A DNA stretch of 64,000 nucleotides from Akkermansiaceae bacterium (GCA_013041925.1 JABDRB010000013.1:62001-126000), one strand, 5' to 3'; counted from the stretch's first letter, positions 19,568 to 29,074 are shown. Program-made: numbers and translations. Notes: generated by a model not told the origin, from the letters alone.

Positions 19568-20061
19568 ATGGTGACTATCTAAATTGCTTCATACCGATGC
19601 CTGAACCTAATCCAACGGGAGGCGTTGCACAAAAGTTTAATTTTCTTAAGTCTACGGAAGAAAAAGAATCACTAAAATAAAGCATTCGTAATAAACGGAC
19701 GTTACAACGGCATCCCAAAGCAGTGGTTAAAAATGTGCTCAGATCCGATGTCGCCGCCTCTGTCAGACCGTCCACGAAGCCGGATCGTTGAGGTGACTTT
19801 CTGAGCCACCGATAACACTTAACGCTTAACCGACTGGTCTCTGAGCGAACTGGCGCAGGAGAGGACGTTTGCAGCAATCATTTTTGATCTCCCCACCTAA
19901 CAACATCATTCGCTTCTCTCTTTTCATGAGACTCGCCTAATCATGTCGCTCTGCTGTTGCTGACGAACTCGTCCGCCAGAATCCAGTCCTGCGCCCTGCA
20001 AGCTAGCTCAAACACCTATTTCACCTCCTGCTTTTGGACACCTTTGTAAGCATGCCTCCTT
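19568..20061. other. 494-base stretch without a recognisable gene
   Basis: Between the regulator start and the DUF6288-like gene end. A minus-strand open frame (19575-19877) has no recognisable motif or ribosome binding site. Base composition is AT-richer than the flanking chromosome. It must contain the promoter of the regulator, but no clear -35/-10 pair stands out. Confidence 0.45.
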
Positions 20062-22485
20062 TTATAGCGAGGAAGGGAGCTTGCTCAACTGCGGTTTATC
20101 GGTCGTGGCCTTGAGTTTCTCGATCGCTTCGCGCACAAAGCGCGCCTTATCCTTGCTAAGCTTCTTCGGAAAGTAATGCGGGATACCCGCATCAAATTCG
20201 GCGCCGAGCTTTTCAAGCATCGGTATCGTGCGTTTGGCATGCACACCATAGCTCAACAATATCTCTAGCAGTTCTGGCGTGCGTTTTTGGCTACCCCAGT
20301 GATTCTGATTGGTCAGCCAGCGCATGCATGCATCGATGCCCTCTTCGGTCTTATTTTCAGCCAGCAACTTCAATCCCTCTGTGCGACTCTGGTTCGCGAA
20401 CATGATGCCACTGGGTGATGGCTCGACGACTGAGCGATGGATGGCGGGCATCAGCGATTGAATTTCTGCCTTAGTAAGGTGTGGATAGATCTTGATGACG
20501 GTACCACGCGCCCTGCCGTCTTCATTAAGCAAACCGGCGCGCATCGCAGTCAACAATTTCTTACGATCCACTCCTTCAATCGAGTTTGAGAGGAATTTTC
20601 CAAAGAGGGCAAAGCAGAGATAGCGCTGCTCCATGGCGCGTGGGTCATCCGAGCTAGGCTTGCGGATCAGCATGTCGAGCATCTCAGGGATGGCCGGCTT
20701 CGCGGGGTCTCCAATGGCCGCTAAGGCGTCCGCCGCCTTGATACGTAGCCACATATCATTGGCCTTGAGCGTTTCGCGCAGCTTGGGGACCGCAGGGGCC
20801 GCAGGGGCGCCTCTCCCCTTGAACTGCGCCAATGCTTGGCAGGCACCGAGCCGAGTTTCCAGTGACGGGCTATCGAGCAGAGCAATGATGGGCTCAGCCT
20901 TCACGTCTTTTTTGCGAGTGAGCGCAATGGCAGCCCGTTCGCGCACGACCGGCGACCAAGAGCCGAGCCGTTCCATGAGAGCGTCAATTGGAAGACCATC
21001 GTAGACACTGTATGGGTCTGCAGGACTCCAACCTCGCCCGTCATCAATAATGGATTGCGCATCGGCTGCATCCAGTTGAGACGCCGTCGATTGCACCTTG
21101 CCAGTGATGACCAATTTTTTGAGTGGCATGGCGTAGGCCAATAGATAGAGGCCGCTGGCATCCCACTTGGAGGTCGAATCGTTCTGTGGTTGTGGTGGAC
21201 CGAGGTGACGGAAAAGGCCATCGTGCCCACGCGCTAAGTCGTAATACCATGAGCCGAACTCCTTCATCCAGGCACCGGTCGCTTGTGGCCCTGATTGATT
21301 CACACCTGGCATCGCCCACGCGATATTCCAGAAGTTTCCAGTATGGCCGGTGTCGCGTGTTGCCCCGTGCGCAGCGAGGCTCATGCGCGAGAAATACTTC
21401 GAGCCTTCTGATTCTCCTAGCAGGTTGAAGAGCACGGCGGCCATGCCACATTTCCCATTATCTTCATGTGAACGAATCCATGGGTGGTGATCACCGTAGG
21501 GGACGGCGCCTTTGCCGATGTAAAAACGCAGCAGCTTGGCGCTACGCTCGATGGCCAGAGAGATCTCGGGATCTTTCACACCGGCGCGACGGCTGAGGTC
21601 CAGAGCAATCGTCAACGGCACTCCAGGTGCGTTCATCATGCCGTAGCCAACCAGCCGTCCGTCTTTAGCCGCGAACTTATGCCCCCATGAGCCAACGTTG
21701 CTCTGCCCTTTCGCTGAATCCATCGCAAGCTCCCGCAGGTCGGGCATCACGGAGTCATCGCCAGTGGCCATGACGTATTCCGAGAGGAAGGTGATCACAT
21801 AACCGTAATACCACACGCTGAACCTCTCGACTCGGTAACTGGCAGCCCACTGGGCTTCTTTTTTGAGGATGGGCAAATAGCGTTCATCACCACTGGCCAA
21901 CAAGGCAAGGGCGTTCAGAGAGCGCGAAATGGGGTTTTGTTTGTAGCCTGGACTTACGATTCTTGCGGCAAGGGCCTTGCAGCCTTGCTCGTAGATGCGC
22001 TTCGACTTGGGGCAGTTGTAGGGGGCTGTGTCGCTGTAAGAACCAAGCACTGGGAGCTTAACCGTCACCGCCTCCTGCTTACTATCACGCCAGCGCAGCA
22101 GATTAAGTTTGCCGGCACCTGCATCCGATTCCGCAACCGTAAGGGCATGACCGAAGGCAACGCGTGGGTCAGAGCCGAATGCTTGGCTACCAAGCCCGAG
22201 AATCACATCGCCTTTTTTGAGGACACCCTCTGCAGGCGAGCCCTTGGCAACTTGGGTGATGAGGATTTGGCGAGCCTTAGCGGTGCTCATCTTATCGGTA
22301 TAGATCCAGCCACGGGCACCGGTCGCACCAAGCGTCCAATCATGAACCGCTTCTTTATGGATCTTCTCCCCCTTGGTGAAGTCGGGGTTGGGCATATTCT
22401 TAAGCCTACGGGCATCTGCCTTATGGATGAATGACAGGCCGATCGTAGCGACCAAGGCACAGGAGAGAATGGATCTTAGTTTCAT
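20062..22485 (-). CDS. secreted PDZ / DUF6288-like protein with HEAT repeats
   Basis: An 807-residue protein with a signal peptide (about residues 1-26). A PDZ-like domain follows (about 50-130, GARGWIYTD ... KGSPAEGVLKKGDVILG), then an all-helical middle region (about 170-480) rich in Trp, His and Tyr. HEAT-like repeats lie near 510-640 (VVRERAAIALTRK; LETRLGACQALAQF; LRIKAADALAAIGDPAKPA). The PNPDF-TKG...H-DW-x-LGATG start is typical of DUF6288 proteins of Verrucomicrobiota and Planctomycetota. The function is not established. It is presumably periplasmic or extracellular. The start at 22485 follows from the signal peptide; the frame is open to 22701. Confidence 0.75.
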   Translation of the reverse strand: MKLRSILSCALVATIGLSFIHKADARRLKNMPNPDFTKGEKIHKEAVHDWTLGATGARGWIYTDKMSTAKARQILITQVAKGSPAEGVLKKGDVILGLGSQAFGSDPRVAFGHALTVAESDAGAGKLNLLRWRDSKQEAVTVKLPVLGSYSDTAPYNCPKSKRIYEQGCKALAARIVSPGYKQNPISRSLNALALLASGDERYLPILKKEAQWAASYRVERFSVWYYGYVITFLSEYVMATGDDSVMPDLRELAMDSAKGQSNVGSWGHKFAAKDGRLVGYGMMNAPGVPLTIALDLSRRAGVKDPEISLAIERSAKLLRFYIGKGAVPYGDHHPWIRSHEDNGKCGMAAVLFNLLGESEGSKYFSRMSLAAHGATRDTGHTGNFWNIAWAMPGVNQSGPQATGAWMKEFGSWYYDLARGHDGLFRHLGPPQPQNDSTSKWDASGLYLLAYAMPLKKLVITGKVQSTASQLDAADAQSIIDDGRGWSPADPYSVYDGLPIDALMERLGSWSPVVRERAAIALTRKKDVKAEPIIALLDSPSLETRLGACQALAQFKGRGAPAAPAVPKLRETLKANDMWLRIKAADALAAIGDPAKPAIPEMLDMLIRKPSSDDPRAMEQRYLCFALFGKFLSNSIEGVDRKKLLTAMRAGLLNEDGRARGTVIKIYPHLTKAEIQSLMPAIHRSVVEPSPSGIMFANQSRTEGLKLLAENKTEEGIDACMRWLTNQNHWGSQKRTPELLEILLSYGVHAKRTIPMLEKLGAEFDAGIPHYFPKKLSKDKARFVREAIEKLKATTDKPQLSKLPSSL

Positions 22486-22537
22486 GTTGGTTGGATGACG
22501 GGAATTCACTTTATACACGATGCGGAAAACAACTGGG

Positions 22538-22690
22538 CAAGATGCTAGCTTAAGAGAATCCCTTACACAAGCCAAGGAGCCCGAAGCATTCGAAACATGC
22601 CAACAAACGCTGCGCCACTTCGCACGCCTGACCTTCCTTGATGCCATGGAGCAGGAAGTCAACGTAATCTGTGGGACATCCCCCTTTTCT
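22538..22690 (+). pseudogene. possible transposase N-terminal remnant
   Basis: In the divergent gap between the DUF6288-like gene and the esterase, a frame reads LRHFARLTFLDAMEQEVNVICG. This vaguely resembles the N-terminal helix of mutator/IS256-type transposases (x-A-x-x-x-L-x-x-x-x-E-x-E-V-x-x-x-x-G). The frame continues in phase into the esterase signal peptide. The similarity is weak. Confidence 0.2.
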
Positions 22691-22771
22691 TCGGTATTCA
22701 TTCTAAAACAGAAGACTTGCAGCCTCTTCGGTTCGGCTCATATTAAGCCCATCGCAAACAAGAGATTAGCT

Positions 22772-23554
22772 ATGAAATATAATCATTTACTCTATACTGC
22801 TGCATTAGTGGTGTCGTGTTTTTCTACAAACTCATTGAGGGCAGATGCTGATTTTAAAGCAAAGACCTACCAGTCACCCAAGGGCCAATCTTTGAACTAC
22901 AGGATCCACCTTCCACCCAAATCTAACACAATAAAAAAGCATCCACTCGTCCTGTTATTTCATGGTGCTGGGGAAAGAGGAAACGACAACGACAAACAAT
23001 TAACCCACGGAGCTCAGGATGTCCTCGCCTACACAAAGAAGAACCACAGCAACGCAATCATCGTTGCTCCACAATGCCCAAGTGGAGAAAAATGGGTCAA
23101 TACGCCGTGGGGAGCGGATGCGCACACCATGCCCAAAGAGCCCTCTGCTGCCATGCTGTTGACCTTGGCCCTTTTGCAGGACCTCCAAGCATCACACTCC
23201 ATTGACACGTCACGGATTTACGTAACGGGTTTGTCCATGGGCGGATTCGGAACATGGGACATCATCCAGCGCATGCCAGACACCTTTGCCGCAGCCATGC
23301 CGGTCTGCGGCGGTGGTGATACGGATATGGCCAACGCCATCAAACACGTCCCCATATGGGCCTTCCACGGTGGGGCGGACAAAGTCGTTAAAGTAAAACG
23401 ATCACAGGATATGGTCGCCGCACTTCTCAACGTTGGTGGAAATATCAAATACACCGAATACAAAGGCGTTGGGCATAACTCATGGGGCAGAACCTACGCT
23501 GATGAAAAAGCGCTGAAGTGGCTATTTGCACAAAAGAAAAACCCGTCAGAATAG
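22772..23554 (+). CDS. secreted esterase of the LpqC/phospholipase-carboxylesterase group
   Basis: A 260-residue alpha/beta hydrolase with a signal peptide (cleavage near LRA-DA, residue 25). It has oxyanion segment HGAGERG, nucleophile elbow GLSMGGFGTW, acid in GGADKVV and catalytic His in GVGHNSW, so the triad is complete. Relatives act as feruloyl or acetyl esterases or depolymerases attached to polysaccharide use. The ATG at 22772 starts the signal peptide; the longer open frame upstream (to 22520) is unlike the family. It diverges from the DUF6288-like gene. Confidence 0.88.
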   Translation: MKYNHLLYTAALVVSCFSTNSLRADADFKAKTYQSPKGQSLNYRIHLPPKSNTIKKHPLVLLFHGAGERGNDNDKQLTHGAQDVLAYTKKNHSNAIIVAPQCPSGEKWVNTPWGADAHTMPKEPSAAMLLTLALLQDLQASHSIDTSRIYVTGLSMGGFGTWDIIQRMPDTFAAAMPVCGGGDTDMANAIKHVPIWAFHGGADKVVKVKRSQDMVAALLNVGGNIKYTEYKGVGHNSWGRTYADEKALKWLFAQKKNPSE

Positions 23555-23690
23555 CTCTGCAACATCTTGCAGGCCATCGCGTGCGGCTGCTCGAAAAACA
23601 AGATACCTTTGCGACTTGAAGAAGATGAACCATGCTTGATGACCGATCTCATCAGCCAAGGTTTTCCTTCAGTAAAAAACGACGGGACGC

Positions 23691-24395
23691 TTAGGAAGCC
23701 ACCCGACCCAACAAAGCCAACATCCGTCCCGTGCTCCCTTTTTCCATGCGATAACTGTAGTAATTTTCCAAATCTCTACTGGTGCAGAGGCCCGAGTCGG
23801 TCCATTGATTTTCAGGCACCCCCTCAGCCAAGACTTGCCGGCGGATTTCCGCGGCAAAATCCACCTCATAGGCGGGTGGTCGGATACAAGGAGCCAGCGC
23901 TACCACCAGGTCTTCGGCCCGACTCCCCCATCGTTCTCGCATCATCGCGATCGCCTTGCCTGTGATATTTTGCTCGGTGCCCTTTTTTCCCGAATGCAAA
24001 AGTGCGAGTATGCCCCGCACGGGGTCACTGATATAGACCGCACCACAGTCGGCGACATAGACCCCCAATAAGACGCCGGCATCCGTCGTCATCAAACCAT
24101 CCACGCCCGACCACGTCTGTGCGGGATCGGTTTTTTCTACCATGGCGATCTCAGATCCATGCACCTGCTCCGCCCGATGAAGCTCGGCCTCGCTGAAGCC
24201 GAGCCCCCTTAGTGCCGATTGATGCGAGGGGCCGAGCCGGCGAAGTGTCGCCTCCCGATCCGTATCCACATAGACACCGGCAATGCGCCCAATAAAGCCA
24301 GAACGGACTTCAGAGGGGCGATTGATCCTTTTTAAATAATCAGGTACTTGCATCATCGGCATGACACCCAAGGCCACAAATGACCCAACCTCCAC
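23691..24395 (-). CDS. PgeF/YfiH-family (DUF152, LACC1-like) protein
   Basis: A 234-residue protein. The copper/zinc-site pattern of the family is visible: EQVHG, then ADC in YVADCGAVYISDP, then LLHSGKKG where AxHAGWRG is common, and finally the LAPCI region. The family is known for purine nucleoside phosphorylase/adenosine deaminase activity on nucleosides, and in E. coli for correcting peptidoglycan cross-link errors. The SGKKG loop is divergent. It follows the marR-like gene by 24 bases on the same strand, so the two may be cotranscribed. Confidence 0.82.
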   Translation of the reverse strand: MEVGSFVALGVMPMMQVPDYLKRINRPSEVRSGFIGRIAGVYVDTDREATLRRLGPSHQSALRGLGFSEAELHRAEQVHGSEIAMVEKTDPAQTWSGVDGLMTTDAGVLLGVYVADCGAVYISDPVRGILALLHSGKKGTEQNITGKAIAMMRERWGSRAEDLVVALAPCIRPPAYEVDFAAEIRRQVLAEGVPENQWTDSGLCTSRDLENYYSYRMEKGSTGRMLALLGRVAS

Positions 24396-24419
24396 CTTTT
24401 CAGCTAGAGGTTGACCTTT

Positions 24420-24866
24420 CTAGAGTGACCGACCCGCGAGTGCGCGGTTGGCATGATCCAAGGTATCGGACTCTTCTTCATCCATCTCTGACATGACGTC
24501 CGAGAGGCTTGATGCAATTTCACGACGCATCCGCGCCACCAGGTCGGCGCCCTTGGGGGTGATGCGAACCATGATCTTGCGGCGATCTTCAGCTGCGTGC
24601 ACACGCTCGACATAATTTAACTTCTCAATGCGGTCGACAAGGCCAGTAGCGGCCGCCGTGGAGTGGCCCATCTTCTTAGCGATATCCGACATCGTCAGGT
24701 AATCTTCACTCGCAAGATAAGCCAAAAGGAAGAACTGCGGGAAGGAAATACTTCCGCGATGCAACTCGCTGGAAAGGCTGAGTATACAAGAACGCTGCGT
24801 AAAGAGAACGAAGTCGGCAAGGCGGTCAGCATCAACCGCAAGAGCACTGGTGGGGTTTGTTTTCAT
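24420..24866 (-). CDS. MarR-family transcriptional regulator
   Basis: A 148-residue protein with the winged-helix core MSDIAKKMGHSTAAATGLVDRIEKLNYVERV and the wing AEDRRKIMVRITPKG, classic for MarR. Such dimers repress their own operon and stress or efflux genes and are released by aromatic ligands or oxidants. It precedes the PgeF/YfiH gene in the same direction. The 177-base AT-rich region upstream (24867-25043) should hold its promoter and operator. Confidence 0.9.
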   Translation of the reverse strand: MKTNPTSALAVDADRLADFVLFTQRSCILSLSSELHRGSISFPQFFLLAYLASEDYLTMSDIAKKMGHSTAAATGLVDRIEKLNYVERVHAAEDRRKIMVRITPKGADLVARMRREIASSLSDVMSEMDEEESDTLDHANRALAGRSL

Positions 24867-25043
24867 TTTAGTTTCGTTGGTTTAGTGGTTTAAGTTCAAC
24901 CTATGTTTATAGATATCGCAAAGTCAGAAATACGTAAAATATCAAGGAAACACAAGCTTATTTTTGTTATTTTTTGAGGTTTTTTGGTAAAACCACCCAG
25001 ATTCAGTCTATTTTTTTATACATTCCCGTTAAATATAAGGGCT

Positions 25044-25445
25044 TCATCGAGCATCCGCCCCATTCGATGCCTGCTCGGATTTTTCCCGTTTTCCCGATCT
25101 TTTCTCATCCTCGGAAATAAAGACCCGACGAATATAAACCCCATCACCGACTTCTACTTCACCGGAACGGATGTCGGCAGCCACATGCTCTCCAAGGCGT
25201 TCCCCGGTTGGCAACAAACTTGATGTTCGTTCCCCGCCCCTCGTTTCCACAACGTCTCCCTCACTCACTCTCCAGGGACCATAGCGGCGGATCAGGACAT
25301 AACCTGCGGATTGATCAACTTGATAAACCCGACCGGCAAGACGCACATTCCGATTGAGCTCGACGGGTTGAGGTTGCGTCCTCAACCATCCGCAACTGGG
25401 AAATAGAACCAAGGCAGCAAGCGAAAAGAATACGATCTTGAGCAT
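25044..25445 (-). CDS. small putative lipoprotein of unknown function
   Basis: A 133-residue protein. The N-terminal hydrophobic segment ends in FPSC (Cys18), a plausible though not perfect lipobox. The mature part is a short beta-rich domain (about 30-110: VRLAGRVYQVDQSAGYVLIRRYG...) followed by a charged Lys/Glu tail. I do not recognise a family. It diverges from hemH. Confidence 0.65.
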   Translation of the reverse strand: MLKIVFFSLAALVLFPSCGWLRTQPQPVELNRNVRLAGRVYQVDQSAGYVLIRRYGPWRVSEGDVVETRGGERTSSLLPTGERLGEHVAADIRSGEVEVGDGVYIRRVFISEDEKRSGKREKSEQASNGADAR

Positions 25446-25604
25446 GGCACCATTGAGTCAGAAATGACGCGGGGTAGCAAACTTTTCAGTTCGGCTTAGC
25501 GCGTGGTGGACAATTGGGGATTCGTCGTTATGCTCGCCTGCATCCACCTAGTCGACCAATCCGTCGGCCAACTGGGTTCAACAATTACCATCCCATCCTC
25601 ATTC

Positions 25605-26639
25605 ATGACCAACGCCGCCGTTCTCCTTCTCAATTTGGGATCACCCGACAGCACCCGAGTTCCCGATGTCCGCCGTTATCTCGATGAATTCCTCAGCGAT
25701 GATCGGGTCCTCGACATCCCAGCGTGGAAGCGTGCGCTCATCCTCAAGCTCTTCATCCTGCCCAAACGGCCAGCGGAATCAGCCGAGGCTTATCAAGAGG
25801 TCTGGACCGACGAAGGATCACCCCTCGTGGTCACCAGCAAGGAGCAGCAACGTCTCGTTTCCGAACAGGTCGACATCCCTGTTTTTCTCGGCATGCGTTA
25901 TGGCAACCCCTCCACAACCGATATGGTCCGTGAAATTGTCGCGGCAGGCATCACCGACCTTTTTATCATGCCGCTCTACCCGCACTATGCGATGTCCAGT
26001 TACGAGACAGCCGTGGTCAAGGCGATGGAAGAGATCAATGCACGTGCACCCAAAATGCGCACCCAATTGCTACAGCCTTTTTATCAAGATGCCGACTACA
26101 TTGACGCCCTTGTCGACAGCGCGAAGCCGCATCTTGAGGACGACGACGACCTCCTGCTCTTCAGCTACCACGGTATCCCTGAGAGGCATGTCCAGAAAAC
26201 AGACCCGTCGCACGCGCACTGCCTCGTCCGTGATGACTGCTGTGAAACACCCCACCCGTGCCACGCCACATGCTACAAACACCAATGCCTCGCCACGACC
26301 AAGGCATTCATCGAGAAATCGGGGATCGACAAGGACAAGACTGCCATTTCATTCCAATCGCGCCTCCTGCGTGACCCGTGGCTTGGACCCTACACGGACT
26401 TCGAGCTGAAACGCTTCGGTGAACAAGGGGTTAAAAAAATCAAGGTGATGTGCCCCGCATTTGTATCTGATTGTTTGGAAACTCTCGAGGAAATCGGCAT
26501 GCGTGGAGTGGAGGAGTTTACATCCACAGGGGGCGAGTCGCTGACGCTGATCCCATGTATGAATGACCACCCGAGTTGGATTCAATTCCTCTCCGGAAGA
26601 ATCAACCAATGGCAACAATCACTGACCAGCGCTCACTGA
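25605..26639 (+). CDS. hemH: ferrochelatase
   Basis: Inserts Fe2+ into protoporphyrin IX (or coproporphyrin III), the terminal metal step of heme synthesis. It has N-terminal VLLLNLGSPD, the catalytic His in SYHGIPERH, a conserved FQSRLLRDPWLGPYTD segment and CPAFVSDCLETLEEI. A Cys-rich segment (CLVRDDCCETPHPCHATCYKHQC, split here by the 20-residue limit: six or more Cys) sits where some bacterial enzymes carry a [2Fe-2S] cluster. The ATG at 25605 gives 344 residues; the longer frame to 25503 lacks resemblance. It is followed 15 bases later by acpH. Confidence 0.95.
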   Translation: MTNAAVLLLNLGSPDSTRVPDVRRYLDEFLSDDRVLDIPAWKRALILKLFILPKRPAESAEAYQEVWTDEGSPLVVTSKEQQRLVSEQVDIPVFLGMRYGNPSTTDMVREIVAAGITDLFIMPLYPHYAMSSYETAVVKAMEEINARAPKMRTQLLQPFYQDADYIDALVDSAKPHLEDDDDLLLFSYHGIPERHVQKTDPSHAHCLVRDDCCETPHPCHATCYKHQCLATTKAFIEKSGIDKDKTAISFQSRLLRDPWLGPYTDFELKRFGEQGVKKIKVMCPAFVSDCLETLEEIGMRGVEEFTSTGGESLTLIPCMNDHPSWIQFLSGRINQWQQSLTSAH

Positions 26640-26654
26640 TCACGGCTCGCCTTT

Positions 26655-27248
26655 GTGAACTACCTCGCCCATCTCCTTCTGGCCGATGATTCAGATGCCT
26701 CGCGCATCGGAAATCTACTCGGCGACTTTACCCGCGGGCCGCTCGATGACCTGGCAAAAACCTACCCTGCCGAGCTCGTGCGCGGCATCAAGATGCACCG
26801 GGCGGTGGATCGATTTACCGACTCCCATGCCGTATTCAAAGAAGCCCGAAACCTGTTAGCCCCAGAACGCAGAAGATTTGCAGGCATCATCGTCGATATC
26901 TTTTTCGACCATTACCTCTGCCTGCATTGGGAGCTATTCAGCCAACTGCCGCTTCAGGAATTCACCCATGAGGTTTATCGAGCGCTCGAGCAACATCCAG
27001 AGTGGCGGCCAGGCCGACTTGCCGATGCATTCCCGAGGATGAGAACCGAGAACTGGCTCATGACCTACGCCACGCTCGATGGTATCGAGCTCACTTTAGA
27101 GCGAGTCTCGCGCCGAAGCCCACGCATCGGCAAGGTCGCTGGAGGCATCGATGATTTACGCCATCACTACGACGCCTTCGAGCAACATTTCCACGCCTTC
27201 ATGCCCGACCTGCTGAAATTTGTCGACGCTTGGAAAAAGGACCATTAA
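26655..27248 (+). CDS. acpH: acyl carrier protein phosphodiesterase
   Basis: A 197-residue protein of the AcpH family, which removes 4'-phosphopantetheine from holo-ACP. The typical start MNYLAHLLLA, the GNLLGDF segment, GIKMHRAVDRFTDSH and the VDIFFDHYL metal/active-site region are all present. Translation begins at GTG (26655), directly at the family start. It lies 15 bases after hemH and is probably cotranscribed with it. It converges on the AsmA-like gene, with 3 bases between stops. Confidence 0.9.
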   Translation: MNYLAHLLLADDSDASRIGNLLGDFTRGPLDDLAKTYPAELVRGIKMHRAVDRFTDSHAVFKEARNLLAPERRRFAGIIVDIFFDHYLCLHWELFSQLPLQEFTHEVYRALEQHPEWRPGRLADAFPRMRTENWLMTYATLDGIELTLERVSRRSPRIGKVAGGIDDLRHHYDAFEQHFHAFMPDLLKFVDAWKKDH

Positions 27249-27251
27249 TCG

Positions 27252-28595
27252 CTATCGGCCATCATCCCCGCCGAGCAGGCCATTAAGAAAACCACTCGCC
27301 TTCTCTTTGAGTAACTTTTTAGCCGCCTCTTTGGCCGCCTCAGCCAAATCCACCACAGCGCCCACGGGCCGGATTTTAGGATCGGAAAAGTCACCCGATG
27401 ATCGGATGTTCACCAGCAACCGCTCGTCACGAAACAGCTGCTTCTCCAGATCACCCACGACCATGGACCGGACCTCCTTCGGTATCATCTCAAGCCCCTT
27501 CATGATCACCGAGCGAAAACGCACACTGGCATCCTTTGACGCTAACAACTCCGCATTGACTTCATGTTGATCGGTCTCCATTTGAAGCCATGAATCCTCC
27601 ATCGCCGCGAACTCCCAGTCACCCACCCAGATCGATAGAGGTTTACGCACCGTCAATCGCCCTAGGTGATAATGGGCGGCTATCGCCTCGCTCCGGCCGA
27701 AGCTCGCCTCATCGGGCAGAGTGGCTATATTGACCCCTACTTTCTCAAGAATCGAGAGATGCCCCCATGCCTTGGTAACGACAGGGATACGGGTATTGAG
27801 CCACGATTCCTCACTGAGACTGAAATCCCCCTCCACTTCTGGCTCCGTGCTACCCGTCTGCGGGTTAAAAAGACGAGCCGTCGATTGGCCGGATAAATAG
27901 AGGTCGCCATAGTGCCGACCCTCCGTGGAATCCATCCTGACTTTCCCGCCGATTTTCAATTTCGCCGTGTTGGTCTCCTCCAGCTTAGCGGGATCAATCC
28001 TGATCGAACTCAGCTCGATATATACATCGCTGCAGCGCAGGCGTAAGCCTGTGTTTTCAAGCGTAAGATCGACCTTGGAATTTTCAATGATCAGACCACC
28101 CAGCGTGGTGACAAATTCTTCTTGGTCGTAAACGTTGAAGCCACCTCGCCCCTTAGCACCTGACTTCCCGCGAACCGTCTCATCAGGCGATTCAAAAAGA
28201 GTGCCCAGTGTCGTGCTGCCATCTTCACGGTAGGTGGCGGTGATCTCCGCACCACGGATGGTGATATTAGTCACATCGACATGCCTGTTGAACAACCCCC
28301 ATAAACCCACACTCAGATCAACCTGCTCCAGTTGAACCGGGGGCTTGGCACCTGATACTCCCGCCCTCAGAGGAGCAAGGCTTACATCGCGGAGAGTCAC
28401 CTTCGCGGGTAGACGAAAAAGAGAAATATCCACCTCACCAATCTCAACCTGACTCGTGATGGATTTCTCAATTTCTTCGATCAGATAGTCTTTATCCATC
28501 AAACGTTGCGCGATCACGCCCGCCGCCACCGCCAGCAGGAAAAAACTTCCTCCCAAGATCATCGCGCCCACGATCAAGCGCTTTTTCCATGTCAT
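27252..28595 (-). CDS. AsmA-like inner-membrane protein
   Basis: A 447-residue protein with an N-terminal transmembrane anchor (about residues 6-30) and a long beta-rich periplasmic part. The N-terminal module resembles AsmA/DUF748 proteins (VDISLFRLPAKVTLRDVSL ... VDVTNITIRGAEI), a group linked to lipid transport and outer-membrane assembly. A C-terminal amphipathic Ala/Lys/Glu-rich helix ends in a Gly tail. I chose the ATG at 28595 because GGAGAGAG lies just upstream; 28619 is an alternative. Confidence 0.7.
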   Translation of the reverse strand: MTWKKRLIVGAMILGGSFFLLAVAAGVIAQRLMDKDYLIEEIEKSITSQVEIGEVDISLFRLPAKVTLRDVSLAPLRAGVSGAKPPVQLEQVDLSVGLWGLFNRHVDVTNITIRGAEITATYREDGSTTLGTLFESPDETVRGKSGAKGRGGFNVYDQEEFVTTLGGLIIENSKVDLTLENTGLRLRCSDVYIELSSIRIDPAKLEETNTAKLKIGGKVRMDSTEGRHYGDLYLSGQSTARLFNPQTGSTEPEVEGDFSLSEESWLNTRIPVVTKAWGHLSILEKVGVNIATLPDEASFGRSEAIAAHYHLGRLTVRKPLSIWVGDWEFAAMEDSWLQMETDQHEVNAELLASKDASVRFRSVIMKGLEMIPKEVRSMVVGDLEKQLFRDERLLVNIRSSGDFSDPKIRPVGAVVDLAEAAKEAAKKLLKEKASGFLNGLLGGDDGR

Positions 28596-28705
28596 CTTCT
28601 CTCTCCGTTTGCGTCGCATAGGCTCATATTGTAGGCGCAATCCGCAATCGCTCAACCCCTTAATCAAGCCTTGCATCCAGAGCTATCCTGACAATAAATA
28701 CGTGC

Positions 28706-29074
28706 ATGTTTCTCACAATCATGAGCGCGATCTGCCTGATCTGCCTAGGCCTGGCAGGATTCTTAGGCTGGGACCGGCTCCAAGCGGAGGGAACTCCGAT
28801 CGAAATGTTAATGCCCGTCTTCTTTGGTGGTGCCCTGCTCATCTGCGTGGCATTTAGTCGGCAGCACTATCGTCACGGCCTCTATGGAGGCATCATTATT
28901 GCTATGATGGGAGTGGTTTCTGCCGTGGTCCGGATTTACCAGTATGAACAATTCCAGAGTATCGCCGACCCCAAATCCCGACTCATTCTCGCGATGGCCG
29001 GAATCTGCGTCCTTCAAGTAATCATCTCATGGCAGGAGGTCCAAAAAGACCGCGAAGTCGCCCCCCCGATCTAA
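28706..29074 (+). CDS. small integral membrane protein
   Basis: A 122-residue protein with four predicted transmembrane helices (about 2-21, 33-49, 60-76, 93-110) and a short charged C-terminal tail. No family motif is recognised. It diverges from the AsmA-like gene, 111 bases apart from start to start. Confidence 0.65.
   Translation: MFLTIMSAICLICLGLAGFLGWDRLQAEGTPIEMLMPVFFGGALLICVAFSRQHYRHGLYGGIIIAMMGVVSAVVRIYQYEQFQSIADPKSRLILAMAGICVLQVIISWQEVQKDREVAPPI

Noticed and set aside
19575-19877. Minus-strand open frame upstream of the GntR/LacI regulator
   Set aside because: No recognisable domain; composition looks non-coding.
13972-24400. attR copy of the tRNA-Arg 3' end
   Set aside because: No repeat of the T-arm or acceptor sequence was noticed up to the MarR region; by-eye search cannot exclude a short one.
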